Shown piece by piece: positions 8,676 to 17,622 of a DNA stretch of 64,000 nt. The stretch is from Deltaproteobacteria bacterium (lineage in GTDB: Bacteria; Myxococcota_A; Polyangia; Polyangiales; Polyangiaceae), in NCBI GenBank assembly GCA_016875405.1, contig VGRJ01000001.1, forward strand, positions 62,001 to 126,000, in the 5' to 3' direction. Under the pieces are notes generated by a model. It ran no database searches, was not told the origin of the DNA, and worked only from the letters and a program-made list of their open reading frames with translations. The position numbers and the translations under genes were made by a program. Numbering within the stretch: the first letter of the stretch is position 1; each line of letters begins with the position of its first letter.

Positions 8676-10034
8676 ATGTCCCGCGGCTACATCCTCGTCG
8701 TCGACGACGAAGTCTCGATCCTGCAGACCCTCCGGCGAGCGCTCACGCTCGAGGGCTACGTCGTCGACGTGGCCGGAGGCGCGTCTGTCGCGCTCGAAAA
8801 GCTCGCGAAGCAGAGCTACGACCTAGCGCTGCTCGACGTCGCGCTGCCAGACGGCGATGGCGTCGCCGTGCTCGAGCGAATGCGAGCTGGCGGGGACGAT
8901 ACCTGCGTCGTCATGATGAGCGGCCACGCGACGGTCGACGCCGCGGTGCGGGCCACACGCCTCGGTGCCAGCGATTTCCTCGAGAAGCCACTCTCGACCG
9001 ATCGGCTCCTCTTGGTCGTCGAGAACCTCCTGCGCATGGTACGCGCGGAGGCGAAGGCGACCTCGCTCATCGCTCGCACCGGGCTCGATGGCGAGCTGCT
9101 CGGGTCGAGCGGCGCGATGGACGCGCTTCGCGATCAGATCGTCCGCGCAGCTCGAGCGAACGCGACCGTCATGGTCCGCGGGGAGCGAGGCACCGGCAAA
9201 GAGCTTGTCGCGCGAGCGCTCCATCGCCAGTCACGGCGCGCGGCCGGTCCCCTCGAGAAGCTGAACTGCGCGGCCGTTCCAGGCGAGCTCATCGAGAGCG
9301 AGCTGTTCGGCCACGAAGCCGGCGCATTCACGGGCGCGACACGACAGCGACGAGGGAAGTTCGAGCGCGCAAACGGCGGGACGCTGTTCCTCGACGAGGT
9401 GGGCGACATGCCGCTCACCATGCAGGCGAAGCTGCTCCGCGTGCTCCAAGAGCAAGAGATCGAGCGCGTGGGCGGGAGCGAGACGCTGAAGGTGGACGTG
9501 CGCGTCGTCGCCGCAACGAACCGCGATCTCGAGGCAGCCTGTGAGTCTGGCGCCTTCCGTGCAGATCTGTTCGATCGCCTCAACGTCCTGCCGCTCACCC
9601 TCCCCCCGCTCCGCGCGCGGCGCGAAGACATCCCCGAGCTCGCGCGTCACTTCCTCGGGCTCGTCGGCGCCGCGAACGATCGACCCGAGGTCCAGCTGAC
9701 GACGGACGCGCTCGACGCCTTGAGCGCGTACACCTACCCCGGGAATGTTCGAGAGCTCCGCAACGTCGTCGAGCGCCTCGTCATCCTGACTCCCGACGCA
9801 TCGGTCGATGCCGCCGATGTGCGCACCTGCCTTGGCTCGGGCGCCGCCCCCGCAGCGCGTGGGCTCTACCGCCCCGGGCTCCCGTTCCGCGTGCTGCTCG
9901 AGGAGGCGGAGCGAACGATCTTGGACGAGGCGCTGAGGCACCACGAAGGTCAGATGGCGAGCACGGCGCGGGCGCTCGATCTCGAGCGGAGCCACCTCTA
10001 CAAGAAGTGCAAGGCGCTCGGTCTGCGCGAGTGA
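8676..10034 (+). CDS. Sigma-54-dependent response regulator, NtrC/NtrX type
   Basis: A 452-residue three-domain regulator. Receiver domain: D10/D11, phospho-acceptor D54 in [10 protein letters not shown], and K104 in FLEKPLS. AAA+ domain: Walker A GERGTGKE (about 169-176, Arg replacing the usual Ser), the sigma-54 contact loop GAFTGA (216-221), Walker [13 protein letters not shown] (D240, E241) and the sensor region [12 protein letters not shown]. The C-terminus is a Fis-type helix-turn-helix ([20 protein letters not shown]), a pattern common in NtrX-like proteins. It should bind enhancer DNA and remodel sigma-54 polymerase closed complexes. No histidine kinase is adjacent, so the sensor is unknown. 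Divergent from the DUF4388/TPR gene. Confidence 0.95.
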   Translation: MSRGYILVVDDEVSILQTLRRALTLEGYVVDVAGGASVALEKLAKQSYDLALLDVALPDGDGVAVLERMRAGGDDTCVVMMSGHATVDAAVRATRLGASDFLEKPLSTDRLLLVVENLLRMVRAEAKATSLIARTGLDGELLGSSGAMDALRDQIVRAARANATVMVRGERGTGKELVARALHRQSRRAAGPLEKLNCAAVPGELIESELFGHEAGAFTGATRQRRGKFERANGGTLFLDEVGDMPLTMQAKLLRVLQEQEIERVGGSETLKVDVRVVAATNRDLEAACESGAFRADLFDRLNVLPLTLPPLRARREDIPELARHFLGLVGAANDRPEVQLTTDALDALSAYTYPGNVRELRNVVERLVILTPDASVDAADVRTCLGSGAAPAARGLYRPGLPFRVLLEEAERTILDEALRHHEGQMASTARALDLERSHLYKKCKALGLRE

Positions 10035-10047
10035 CGAGGCCGGCGCG

Positions 10048-12828
10048 TCACTCCTCGGGCGCGCTCGCGGGCTTCGGTGAAGCGGCAAGCGTCTTCGCGT
10101 GGCGCTCGGCCTCGGCGGCGAACTGCGCTCGACCGAGGTGGCGATACCCTTCGGCGAGCATCGCGTAGATGCGCGCCCCAAGTGCCGGATCGGGTCGCGC
10201 CGCGAGGGCGCTGTTCAGCTCGAAGATGGCGCTCACCTGGCGGCCCGTTCGCGCGAGCGCGCGTGCGTAATCGACGTGGGTCTCGGGGTGCATGACGTCG
10301 ACGAACATCGCGCTCTCGCCGACGTGCACCGCCTCGTCCCAAAGGCCGCGGCGAACGAGCAGCGCGAGCAGCCTGCGCCAGACGCGACGATCATGCTGAT
10401 CCAGCTTCGCGAGCGCGCGCAGCGTGAAGAGCTGCTCCTCTTCGTCGCCTCGCTTCTTGGCGAGATCGTAGAGGCCTTGGAGGGGCTCGGCCTGCGAGGG
10501 ATCGAGGCCATGGGCTGCGTGGAGCGCGGCCCGGAGCCCGTCCTTGTCACCCTTCGCCTCGGCGACATCGGCCGCCTTCATGCGCACCGCGTAGCCGTCG
10601 TGGCCGGCAGCGAGCAACGACGCCACGGCGGCCTCGGCGCGCGGCGTGTCCCGGCGACCGAGCGCGAGCTTCAGCTGAAGGAAGAGCGCGTTCGCGTCAC
10701 GCGGGTCGACCGCGAGCCCGACCTTGAGCGTGACCTCGGCCTCGTCGGCCTTGCCCGCCGCGAAGAGTGCACGCGCGAGGGCTGCGTGCCGAGCCCCGTT
10801 CTTCGGCTCGAGGGCGAGGGCCGCCTGCGCGTCCTCCACGGACGACGTCGACGCGTCGGGCACGAATTGCTTGGCGTAGCGTGCGAGTCGGGGCTCCTGC
10901 CACGCGCGGTACTGCCGGTCGAGCTCACCGACGTCGACGCCGTAGACCTCACGAACGAGCTGGTCGGTACGCCGTCCGCTCGCCCAGCCCGAGAGCATCC
11001 GAGGGAAGCGGTCGAAGCCGAAGCGCTCGGCCGAGAACACCTGGACCTGGCTTGCCGCCAAATACGCCATGACGACGTCGGCGGCGCTGTCGACGTGCGT
11101 GAACGCTCGGTTGAAATGGCCGATTCCGGGGAGCCGCGCGCGCCTGAGACCGTCGTAGAGCGAGGGCTCCTCCTCGCGCCGCCACTCGGGCCGAGCGATC
11201 AGCGTCTCGTACTCGGCGAGCCCTTCGGTGAACCAGCGGGGGACGTGGCTCTTGCTCTGCTGGATATGGAAGACGTGCGACAGCTCGTGCCAGACGATCA
11301 TGCCCCAGTTGAAGCTCGCGGCGCCCGGCGAGAGCGCAGCCAGCGTCTTGCCGAAACACACGCCCTGGATCCCGACGTTGGGTAGACCGCTGGTTCGCAC
11401 GCTGAAATGCTCGGGATCGGCGTACAGCTCGATGCCGACGGGCTCAGTCGGCGTGAAGCCGTAGCGCCCCACCATCGAGGCCCACGCCTGGTCGAGCATG
11501 CGCGGGAGGTAGCGCTCGAGGACGGCTCGCTCGTCGCGGTGATAGCGAATGCGAAACCGCGCGCCGTCGACGGTGACGTAGTCCTTCGCGACGGTCCGCT
11601 CGTAGAAATTGAGGGTGTTGAAGACGCGGACGTTGAAATCGTCGAGCGCGAACGCCTTACGGAGCGCCTCGAGCCCCTCGGCGTCTTCACCGGCGCGGAT
11701 GAGGTTGAGGCCGAGCGCTGCATAGGCCTTCGCCTCTCCTGGGTCGACTCGAACAGCACGTCGCATGAGCGCGACGATCTCGTCGTAGCGGTGCTCCCAC
11801 TCCGCGAACTCCCCGATGACGATGTAGAAGCGCGCGTAGCTCGGGTTCACGGCGAGGACCCGCTTCTCGAGCGCGTCGAGCCCGGCGGTGTCGTCCGCGA
11901 GGAAGCGCGTAGCCGCCGCGATCGAGAGCAGCTCGAGGTTGTCGGGGTCGAAGGTAAGGCCGGCGCGAAGAGCCGCGTCCGCAGCCTCGAGATCCATCGT
12001 GCGAAGCGCGAGTCCGGCTCGAATGAAGTGCGCCTCGGCGAGCTTCGGATCGACGTCGAGCGCAGCCTTCACCTCGGCCTCGGCCGCCGCGAAGTCCATC
12101 GCTTGATCGAGGAGCACGTGAGCCTTGGTCACCCGGAGGCGCGGATCGCGCGGAGCGAGCGCGAGCGCGTCGCGGATCGCGGACGCCGCGTGGCCAGGGT
12201 CGTATTTGTCGAGGAACAGCTCGGTGCGCCAGCGAAGGAGCTCGGGGCTCTTCGTGCGCGACGCAGCCTCGGCCTCCGCGTAGAGCTTGTTGGCGTCCTC
12301 GGCGTGCCGCAGAAGGAAGGCCGCGCGTCCCACGAGCGCGAGGCCCTCGGCGTCATCGGAGCGAATGCGGTCCGAGTTGTACGCCTCGACGACCTGCATC
12401 AAGACCCCGTCGGCGTCCGCGCGCCGACCGAGCTCGATGTAGAGCTCGCCCAGGGCGAGGTGCGCTCGATAGGCCTCGTCGTCCTTCGCGAGCCGCTCGA
12501 GCTCTTGGAGCGCCTCGCGACGTCGGCCGGATCGGACCAGCGACTCGGCGGCCACGGGGATGGCGCGCCGCGCGAGCGTCGTCTCGCGAGCGGCCTTGCG
12601 CGCGAGCTTCAGCGCGTCGTCATAGCGCCCGGTGACGAGCGCGAGGTTGGCGTCGAGCAGGTCGGCCCGCGCGGCCTCACCCGCCTTGCGAGCTTCGGCA
12701 ACGGCCGCCTTCACCTCGTCGTAGCGGCTCGCCGCGAGCGCGCGCTCGCCTCTCTCGGCGGCCGATTCGGCGTGCGCCGCTCCGGAGAGCAGCAGGATCG
12801 CGAGCGCGAGGCAGAAGCGGGCCTTCAT
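10048..12828 (-). CDS. Secreted TPR protein with a peptidase MA-type metalloprotease domain
   Basis: A 926-residue protein with a Sec signal (FCLALAILLLSGAAHAES). Multiple TPR-like helical repeats occupy roughly residues 30-430 and 650-920 (for example PRLRVTKAHVLLDQAMDFAA; KLAEAHFIRAGLALRTMDLE). Between them sits a gluzincin-like domain with HELSH at 514-518 and a downstream WFTEGLAEY (Glu535 as likely third zinc ligand), the arrangement of the peptidase MA family. The HExxH Glu515 is intact, so activity is plausible. It probably works in the periplasm or at the outer membrane; the substrate is unknown. Only 6 bases separate it from upstream hemH, so the two are likely co-transcribed. Confidence 0.85.
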   Translation of the reverse strand: MKARFCLALAILLLSGAAHAESAAERGERALAASRYDEVKAAVAEARKAGEAARADLLDANLALVTGRYDDALKLARKAARETTLARRAIPVAAESLVRSGRRREALQELERLAKDDEAYRAHLALGELYIELGRRADADGVLMQVVEAYNSDRIRSDDAEGLALVGRAAFLLRHAEDANKLYAEAEAASRTKSPELLRWRTELFLDKYDPGHAASAIRDALALAPRDPRLRVTKAHVLLDQAMDFAAAEAEVKAALDVDPKLAEAHFIRAGLALRTMDLEAADAALRAGLTFDPDNLELLSIAAATRFLADDTAGLDALEKRVLAVNPSYARFYIVIGEFAEWEHRYDEIVALMRRAVRVDPGEAKAYAALGLNLIRAGEDAEGLEALRKAFALDDFNVRVFNTLNFYERTVAKDYVTVDGARFRIRYHRDERAVLERYLPRMLDQAWASMVGRYGFTPTEPVGIELYADPEHFSVRTSGLPNVGIQGVCFGKTLAALSPGAASFNWGMIVWHELSHVFHIQQSKSHVPRWFTEGLAEYETLIARPEWRREEEPSLYDGLRRARLPGIGHFNRAFTHVDSAADVVMAYLAASQVQVFSAERFGFDRFPRMLSGWASGRRTDQLVREVYGVDVGELDRQYRAWQEPRLARYAKQFVPDASTSSVEDAQAALALEPKNGARHAALARALFAAGKADEAEVTLKVGLAVDPRDANALFLQLKLALGRRDTPRAEAAVASLLAAGHDGYAVRMKAADVAEAKGDKDGLRAALHAAHGLDPSQAEPLQGLYDLAKKRGDEEEQLFTLRALAKLDQHDRRVWRRLLALLVRRGLWDEAVHVGESAMFVDVMHPETHVDYARALARTGRQVSAIFELNSALAARPDPALGARIYAMLAEGYRHLGRAQFAAEAERHAKTLAASPKPASAPEE

Positions 12829-12834
12829 GCTCCC

Positions 12835-13728
12835 TCAGAGCCCGAGCGATCGGCGTGCCACGGCCTCAAGCGCGTCGATGAAGCGGGGTCGCGTATCGAG
12901 GGCGGGCATGCGCTCGAGGCGCTCGAAGCCGAGGCGCTCCGCGAGGGCACGGGCCTCGACGTCGATGTCGTAGAGGGTCTCGACGTGCTCGGTGACGAAG
13001 CCGATCGGTGCGACGAGGAGGCGCCGGTGCCCCGTCGCGAGCTCGCCGAAGACGGTCTCGATATCGGGCCCGAGCCAGGCGTCGCGGCTGCCCATGCCCT
13101 GACTCTGGAAGGCGACGCGGATCGAAGCTGCGCCAAACCCCCTGGCGACGAGCGCCCCCGCGACGGCCTCGGCCATCGACCGAAACTCGCGCTCGTACCC
13201 GTCACCGGCGGCGACCACGCGGCGCGGCAGGCTGTGCGCCGAGAGGACGACGCCGAGCGAATCGCGCGGCGCCTCGAGACGTGAGGCGGCCTCGAGGGCC
13301 GCCTCGACGAAGGCGTCGATGAGCGCGGGCTCGTGCCCCCACGGCTCGGCTCGCACGACCTCGAGGCCGTGAGGAGCCGCGGCTGCCTCGACTCCAGGGT
13401 GGTAGATCTGCACCGACTGCGGGGCAAGCGGCAGCGAGAGCAGGCGCGTCACCCCGAGCGCCGCAAGCTCGGAGACCACCTCGCTCGGGTAGGGATGCCA
13501 CAGGCGAGCCGCGATCCGCACCGGGCAACCAAGCCGCGCTTCGAGGGCCTCGGCTTGCGCTCGGCTGAGGCGCGTGAGAGGCGAGCCGCCGATGTGCTCG
13601 AGGCGGCGGCGCACCTCCGCGACCACCTCGTCCGGGGCGGGCTGGCCGTGGCGGATGTTCCGTACGAACGCGGGCACCTCGTCCGAGGAGGAGACGGTGC
13701 CGTGGTAGCTGAGGAGGACGCCGAGCAT
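12835..13728 (-). CDS. hemH: Ferrochelatase
   Basis: A 297-residue ferrochelatase, inserting ferrous iron into a porphyrin at the end of heme synthesis. Catalytic His165 is in VLSAHSLP and the conserved acidic residue is Glu250 in TEHVETLYDID; the substrate-loop piece QSQGMGSRDAWLGPDIE is also recognisable. It is shorter than the 320-340 residue gamma-proteobacterial enzyme, and no [2Fe-2S] C-terminal cysteine set is present. Whether it uses protoporphyrin or coproporphyrin cannot be decided; no other heme genes lie here. It is just upstream of, and likely co-transcribed with, the TPR-metalloprotease gene. Confidence 0.92.
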   Translation of the reverse strand: MLGVLLSYHGTVSSSDEVPAFVRNIRHGQPAPDEVVAEVRRRLEHIGGSPLTRLSRAQAEALEARLGCPVRIAARLWHPYPSEVVSELAALGVTRLLSLPLAPQSVQIYHPGVEAAAAPHGLEVVRAEPWGHEPALIDAFVEAALEAASRLEAPRDSLGVVLSAHSLPRRVVAAGDGYEREFRSMAEAVAGALVARGFGAASIRVAFQSQGMGSRDAWLGPDIETVFGELATGHRRLLVAPIGFVTEHVETLYDIDVEARALAERLGFERLERMPALDTRPRFIDALEAVARRSLGL

Positions 13729-13778
13729 GCGGCTGGTTCTAGCGCCGGATCGGCTGGGCGACCATCGCGGTGAGTCGA

Positions 13779-15614
13779 TTAGGCTGCGCGCACCTTGCTG
13801 CGGGGACGCGGCGCCGCGTCAGGCGTCACGACCCGAGTCCCCTCCGCGCGGGCGGCTTGGGTGTCGGTCACGCGCGAGGCGAGCGCGAGCACGATCTCGC
13901 TCGTCATGGCGATCGTAGGCAGCCGCGGTGTAAAGGCGAAGACGCGCTCGTCGGCCTTGCGACCGGGGGTGATCCGGGCGCGCCGCGAGAGGGAGGCAAG
14001 GGCCTGATCGCAAGGCGATCCCGCGACGACGCGCAGCAGAATCTCGGGCATGCCGACACGCGCGCCGAGGCCGATGGCGTAGGTCATGGCGACCTCGATC
14101 GAGGCGAAGCCGCGCAAGGGGAGGCGCGGCACCACGAGCAGGCGGAGCTCGTCGGCGTCGACCTCTCCAAGCGGAATGCGGACGCGCGGCACGAGCCGGA
14201 GCGAATCCGAGCCCTGTCGCTTGCGGAGCTTCGCGACGAGCTTTTTATAAAAGGGTGCCGGCTCGCTGGCGAGGTCAGCGGGGAGCGCGCATGGCCTACC
14301 GGTCCCGAAGATCGCGAGCAGCACGACGGCGTCGAGCGCGACGAGGAGCGCCTGGTGCGATGCGCGTCGGGCAAGCCACGTCGCGAGGGCGACGAAGGGG
14401 AGGACCGAGAGCGCGAAGAGGAGCTTCCCGCCGCGCGAGCCGATGTCGAACCACACCCCGCGCGCATGAGGCAACTCGACGAGGGCCTCGCGCTCGCTCA
14501 CCGCGAGCCATCGGCCTGGGCCGCGGAGCGCCGCCGTCGCGTCGACCTTCGCGACACCGTGGGCCGCGAGCAAGGTGGCACCGAGCACCGCGAGCGCACC
14601 CTCGACGGGGCGATCGGAGACGAGCTCCAGCCAAGCGCCCGCTGCGAAGCCGAGACCGGCGAGGGCCGACCGTAGCGCCGCGTGGAGCGGTACGACGGGA
14701 GGCATCGTCGCGCGGGCGGCCTCCGCGAGGCGGCGCACCTCCCGCGCCTTCGCGCCAACGAGCCCCGCGACTGCGACGAAGAGGAGGGCTGCGGCGAGAT
14801 GCAAGGCGCGCCGCGAGACGCTCTCCTTGATAGACGTCAAGACAAAGACCGTGGGCACCGCGGCGTCGACCGGGCCGGCGAGCCCTTCGATCGCGCGCGG
14901 ATCGGCGCGCACCATCCACAAGACGCGCGTCCCCTCGGGGGCGTACGTGCGAAGCAGCTCGATCTCGTCACCGTCGGCCGCGCGGCGGACCTCCGACAAG
15001 AAGCCGGAGGCGTCCCCGTCGTCGGTGGGTTCGCTCGCGCGAGGAGCCGTCGGCGCCGGCGGCAAACGCCACACGGTGCGCAGGTTGTCGAGCCCGACTC
15101 CGAGCGACGGGCCGCGCCACTCCGCAAGCAACATCGCGCCCTCGCGGCGGACGAGGCCCCGCCCCTTCAAGTCGGTCCGGTAGCGAAAGACGAAGACGTA
15201 CGCCCCGCGGAGGATCCCCTTGTCATCGTCGATGGCGAGCTCGAGCTCGCGCGCATCGACTTCTGCCGGCGGGGCCGCGGCGCCGTCCTCGCCCGCTCGC
15301 GCGCCCTCGACGAGCGTGAGCTTGAGCGGCACGGCAGAGGCGAGCGAGTTGCCGAGGGCCTCCGCTGCCGGGACGACGAAGGCGTTCGGCAGCGGCGCCG
15401 CGTCGGGATCGACTCCTTGCAGGCGGAGCGCGCGCTGCGGCTCGCTGCCGTTAAGGCGCACCGCAAGTCGGTGCTCGATGGTCGCGACGCCCGCGGGATC
15501 GAGCTCGAGGCGAACCTCGTCTCCGGTGATGCGGTGCTCGGTCCAGGCGTGCGCCGGCCAGGCGAGCGCGACGAGGGCGCACGCGAGGAGCAGCAACGCG
15601 AGGCGACGGAGCAT
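13779..15614 (-). CDS. Membrane protein of unknown function with periplasmic N-terminal region
   Basis: About 611 residues from the ATG at 15614 (an upstream in-frame start at 15632 adds 6 residues). The N-terminus is a signal or anchor (RRLALLLLACALVALAWPAHA). The next 270 residues look soluble and beta-rich (DEVRLELDPAGVATIEHRLA), so probably periplasmic. Several transmembrane segments follow (HLAAALLFVAVAGLVGA; ALRSALAGLGFAAGAWLELV; LFALSVLPFVALATWLA; ALLVALDAVVLLAIFGTG). The last 170 residues are cytoplasmic or beta-rich and end in a basic tail. I do not recognise the family. It is followed by hemH after 50 bases and is divergent from the small-protein/sigma-factor operon. Confidence 0.66.
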   Translation of the reverse strand: MLRRLALLLLACALVALAWPAHAWTEHRITGDEVRLELDPAGVATIEHRLAVRLNGSEPQRALRLQGVDPDAAPLPNAFVVPAAEALGNSLASAVPLKLTLVEGARAGEDGAAAPPAEVDARELELAIDDDKGILRGAYVFVFRYRTDLKGRGLVRREGAMLLAEWRGPSLGVGLDNLRTVWRLPPAPTAPRASEPTDDGDASGFLSEVRRAADGDEIELLRTYAPEGTRVLWMVRADPRAIEGLAGPVDAAVPTVFVLTSIKESVSRRALHLAAALLFVAVAGLVGAKAREVRRLAEAARATMPPVVPLHAALRSALAGLGFAAGAWLELVSDRPVEGALAVLGATLLAAHGVAKVDATAALRGPGRWLAVSEREALVELPHARGVWFDIGSRGGKLLFALSVLPFVALATWLARRASHQALLVALDAVVLLAIFGTGRPCALPADLASEPAPFYKKLVAKLRKRQGSDSLRLVPRVRIPLGEVDADELRLLVVPRLPLRGFASIEVAMTYAIGLGARVGMPEILLRVVAGSPCDQALASLSRRARITPGRKADERVFAFTPRLPTIAMTSEIVLALASRVTDTQAARAEGTRVVTPDAAPRPRSKVRAA

Positions 15615-15778
15615 GACGCCCGTGGGTCGCACATTCTCCTACTCGGGGCCAACTTCGACCCGGGTGACGCGCGGGCGTTCTTGGGGGGGCGCGGCGCGGG
15701 TCTCCACAGGGCGTCGCAGTCTTGCCGTCCGCGCAAGAGCACGGCGGCCGCTTCGATACCTCCTCGGAGGCAACGACG

Positions 15779-16057
15779 ATGAACGACATTCGTGACGACG
15801 TGTTCGAGGCCCGGCTGCGTGTGGGTGTTCCGATCGTGCGCGCCTCGGCGTGCCGGGCCTGGTCCGCGCACCGCTGCACCTACGACCTAGACATCCTGGT
15901 GGACGCCGGAGCGCACGTGCTCGTACGCGTGGCGACGCAGTCGTCGAACGACGAGGAGTTCCTCGAGCGGCTCCTCCAAGAGCTGCCGTCAGCCCTCGAA
16001 CGCGTGACCTCGGCAGGCTTCTCGAGCCTCTGCACGACCGTGGAGGCGCGCCCATGA
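15779..16057 (+). CDS. Small protein coupled to the downstream sigma factor
   Basis: A 92-residue protein. The ATG at 15779 is preceded by a good Shine-Dalgarno (CTCGGAGG, about 9 bases upstream), which favours it over the in-frame start at 15722. It has no signal peptide or transmembrane helix; the sequence is strand-like in the middle (YDLDILVDAGAHVLVRVATQ) and helical after (NDEEFLERLLQELPSALERV). Family not recognised. Its TGA overlaps the ATG of the sigma-factor gene (ATGA at 16054-16057), so the two are translated together. A role in controlling the sigma factor is an inference from position only. Confidence 0.66.
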   Translation: MNDIRDDVFEARLRVGVPIVRASACRAWSAHRCTYDLDILVDAGAHVLVRVATQSSNDEEFLERLLQELPSALERVTSAGFSSLCTTVEARP

Positions 16058-16644
16058 TGGCGGCGAATCGAGTGAAGTCGCCGCGCGCCATCGAGGCCTC
16101 GTCCCGTGAGGGCCTGAGAGTCGTCACCGAGGTCGTGCACGAAATGGCCCGTCGCCTTCGCTATCGCATCGACCCAACGGACCTCGAGAGCCTCGGCGTG
16201 ATGGTGTTGTGCGACGCGATGACGCGCTACGACCCCAGACGCTGCGACTTCGCGCCGTACGTCTCCGAGCGCCTCCGCTGGGCAATGATGAGCGAAGCGC
16301 GGCGCGAGCAGCGGCGCCATCGATTGCTCGCTGAGGCGTGCGGGGTGAGCGGAGACGACACCGAAGAGGAGGTCGACGGCGACGACGTGGCGATGCTGTT
16401 CGGCCCCTCCTCGACGGACGACCCCGCGTCCGCGCTCGAGCAGCGTGAGCTCCGCCAACACCTCCGGCGCTCGCTCCGCGCGCTGCCCGATGAGGTGCGC
16501 GCCGTCCTGATCCGACACTACTTCGGAGGCGAGTCGTTCGAGGAGGTCGCCCGCGAGACCTCGAGGAGCAAGGCCACCGTCACGCGGCTCCACCACGCCG
16601 GCCTCACGATGCTCGGCGCGAGCCTCGGGTGGTGTGCCACCTGA
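16054..16644 (+). CDS. Short sigma-70 family RNA polymerase sigma factor
   Basis: A 196-residue sigma factor. Region 2 is clear (EMARRLRYRIDPTDLESLGV then YDPRRCDFAPYVSERLRW, about residues 30-85) and most like FliA/WhiG-type sigma factors (compare the usual GLxxLxxAxxRYDPxRxxxF pattern). Region 4 is at the C-terminus (LRALPDEVRAVLIRHYFGG then FEEVARETSRSKATVTRLHH) with a helix-turn-helix for the -35 element. Region 3 is replaced by a short acidic linker (GDDTEEEVDGDDVAMLFG). No region 1.1. It starts inside the stop of the 92-residue gene. Target promoters unknown. Confidence 0.88.
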   Translation: MMAANRVKSPRAIEASSREGLRVVTEVVHEMARRLRYRIDPTDLESLGVMVLCDAMTRYDPRRCDFAPYVSERLRWAMMSEARREQRRHRLLAEACGVSGDDTEEEVDGDDVAMLFGPSSTDDPASALEQRELRQHLRRSLRALPDEVRAVLIRHYFGGESFEEVARETSRSKATVTRLHHAGLTMLGASLGWCAT

Positions 16645-16704
16645 CGAACGACGAGGACGCCGCGTCGCAGCGGAGTCTCGCGCGGCAGTCCGAGCGGACG
16701 CGCG

Positions 16705-17517
16705 TCAGCTCGACTTCGCGCCGCTCAGGTGCTCGAGGATGATCGCCGCCGTGTCGTCGACGCTTCGGCCCGTCATGTCGACGGTCGCCCAGGAGGGGTG
16801 CTTCGCAAACACCGCCTCCGCGGCGCGGATCTCCTGCTCGACGTGCACCCTCACGCGCGGGTCCGCGGGCATCCCGAGCTTCGCGAGCTGCGCCTGCCGT
16901 AGCGCCGTCAAGCTGTCGACGCCGATGGTGAGCCCGACGACCCGGCCGGCGGTCACCAGATCGAGCTCCGCAGGAAGCGCCTTGCCCGGCTTCAGGGTGA
17001 GGCTCGCCACCTTCAAGCCACGCTGCGCCAGCACCATCGCGACCGGGGTCTTCGACGTCCGCGGGAGGCCGATGAGCACGACATCGGCCTTCGCGAGGTT
17101 CTCGGGCTCACGCCCGGCATCGCTCCGCACGGTGAACTCGACCGCCTCGATCCGGCGAAAGTACTCGGCGCTGAGCGGCACGAGCGCGCCGGGGCTGTGC
17201 ACAGGGTCGTCCCCGAGGAAGGCATGGAGCTTGCCGATGACTCCGCCGATCACGTCGACCGCCTCGATCCGAAGATCGACGGTCTTCTGGTGGATGTAAG
17301 CCGACAGCTCGGGGCTCACTACGGAGAAGATTAGGAGCGCGTCGTCGGCGCCAACCTGCTTCAAGATCGGATCGACGCGCTCACGCGTCCGTACGCGCGC
17401 GTGGCGGCGGATCTCGACCTCGCCTCTCGGGAACTGCAGCAGCGCCGCACGCAGGACGCGCTCGGCCGTCTCACCGGTCGAGTCGCTGAGCACATCGATG
17501 TGTCGTCGCTTCGTCAT
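16705..17517 (-). CDS. ppsR: PEP synthase / PPDK regulatory protein (DUF299)
   Basis: A 270-residue bifunctional regulator that phosphorylates PEP synthase or pyruvate-phosphate dikinase on Thr using ADP, and removes the phosphate with Pi, to switch the enzyme. Diagnostic features are the N-terminus HIDVLSDSTGETAERVL (about 6-22) and the P-loop-like IGLPRTSKTP (149-158), where G150 and T157 match the ADP-binding motif of this family. VHSPGALVPLSAEYFRRIEA is also typical. The target enzyme is not in the window. It lies 105 bases downstream of dnaJ in the same direction. Confidence 0.92.
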   Translation of the reverse strand: MTKRRHIDVLSDSTGETAERVLRAALLQFPRGEVEIRRHARVRTRERVDPILKQVGADDALLIFSVVSPELSAYIHQKTVDLRIEAVDVIGGVIGKLHAFLGDDPVHSPGALVPLSAEYFRRIEAVEFTVRSDAGREPENLAKADVVLIGLPRTSKTPVAMVLAQRGLKVASLTLKPGKALPAELDLVTAGRVVGLTIGVDSLTALRQAQLAKLGMPADPRVRVHVEQEIRAAEAVFAKHPSWATVDMTGRSVDDTAAIILEHLSGAKSS

Positions 17518-17622
17518 GTCGTCTCAGTTCGCGGGGGGTCGCATCTTGCGCCCGTGAGCCGCAGCTGTACAGGCGAGAGCGCGCACTCATCCACGGTGGC
17601 CCTCGACCGACGCGCGGCAGGC

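Noticed and set aside
11407-13284. A 625-residue plus-strand frame over the TPR-metalloprotease and hemH
   Set aside because: Covers two genes with catalytic motifs on the other strand; composition is that of an antisense frame.
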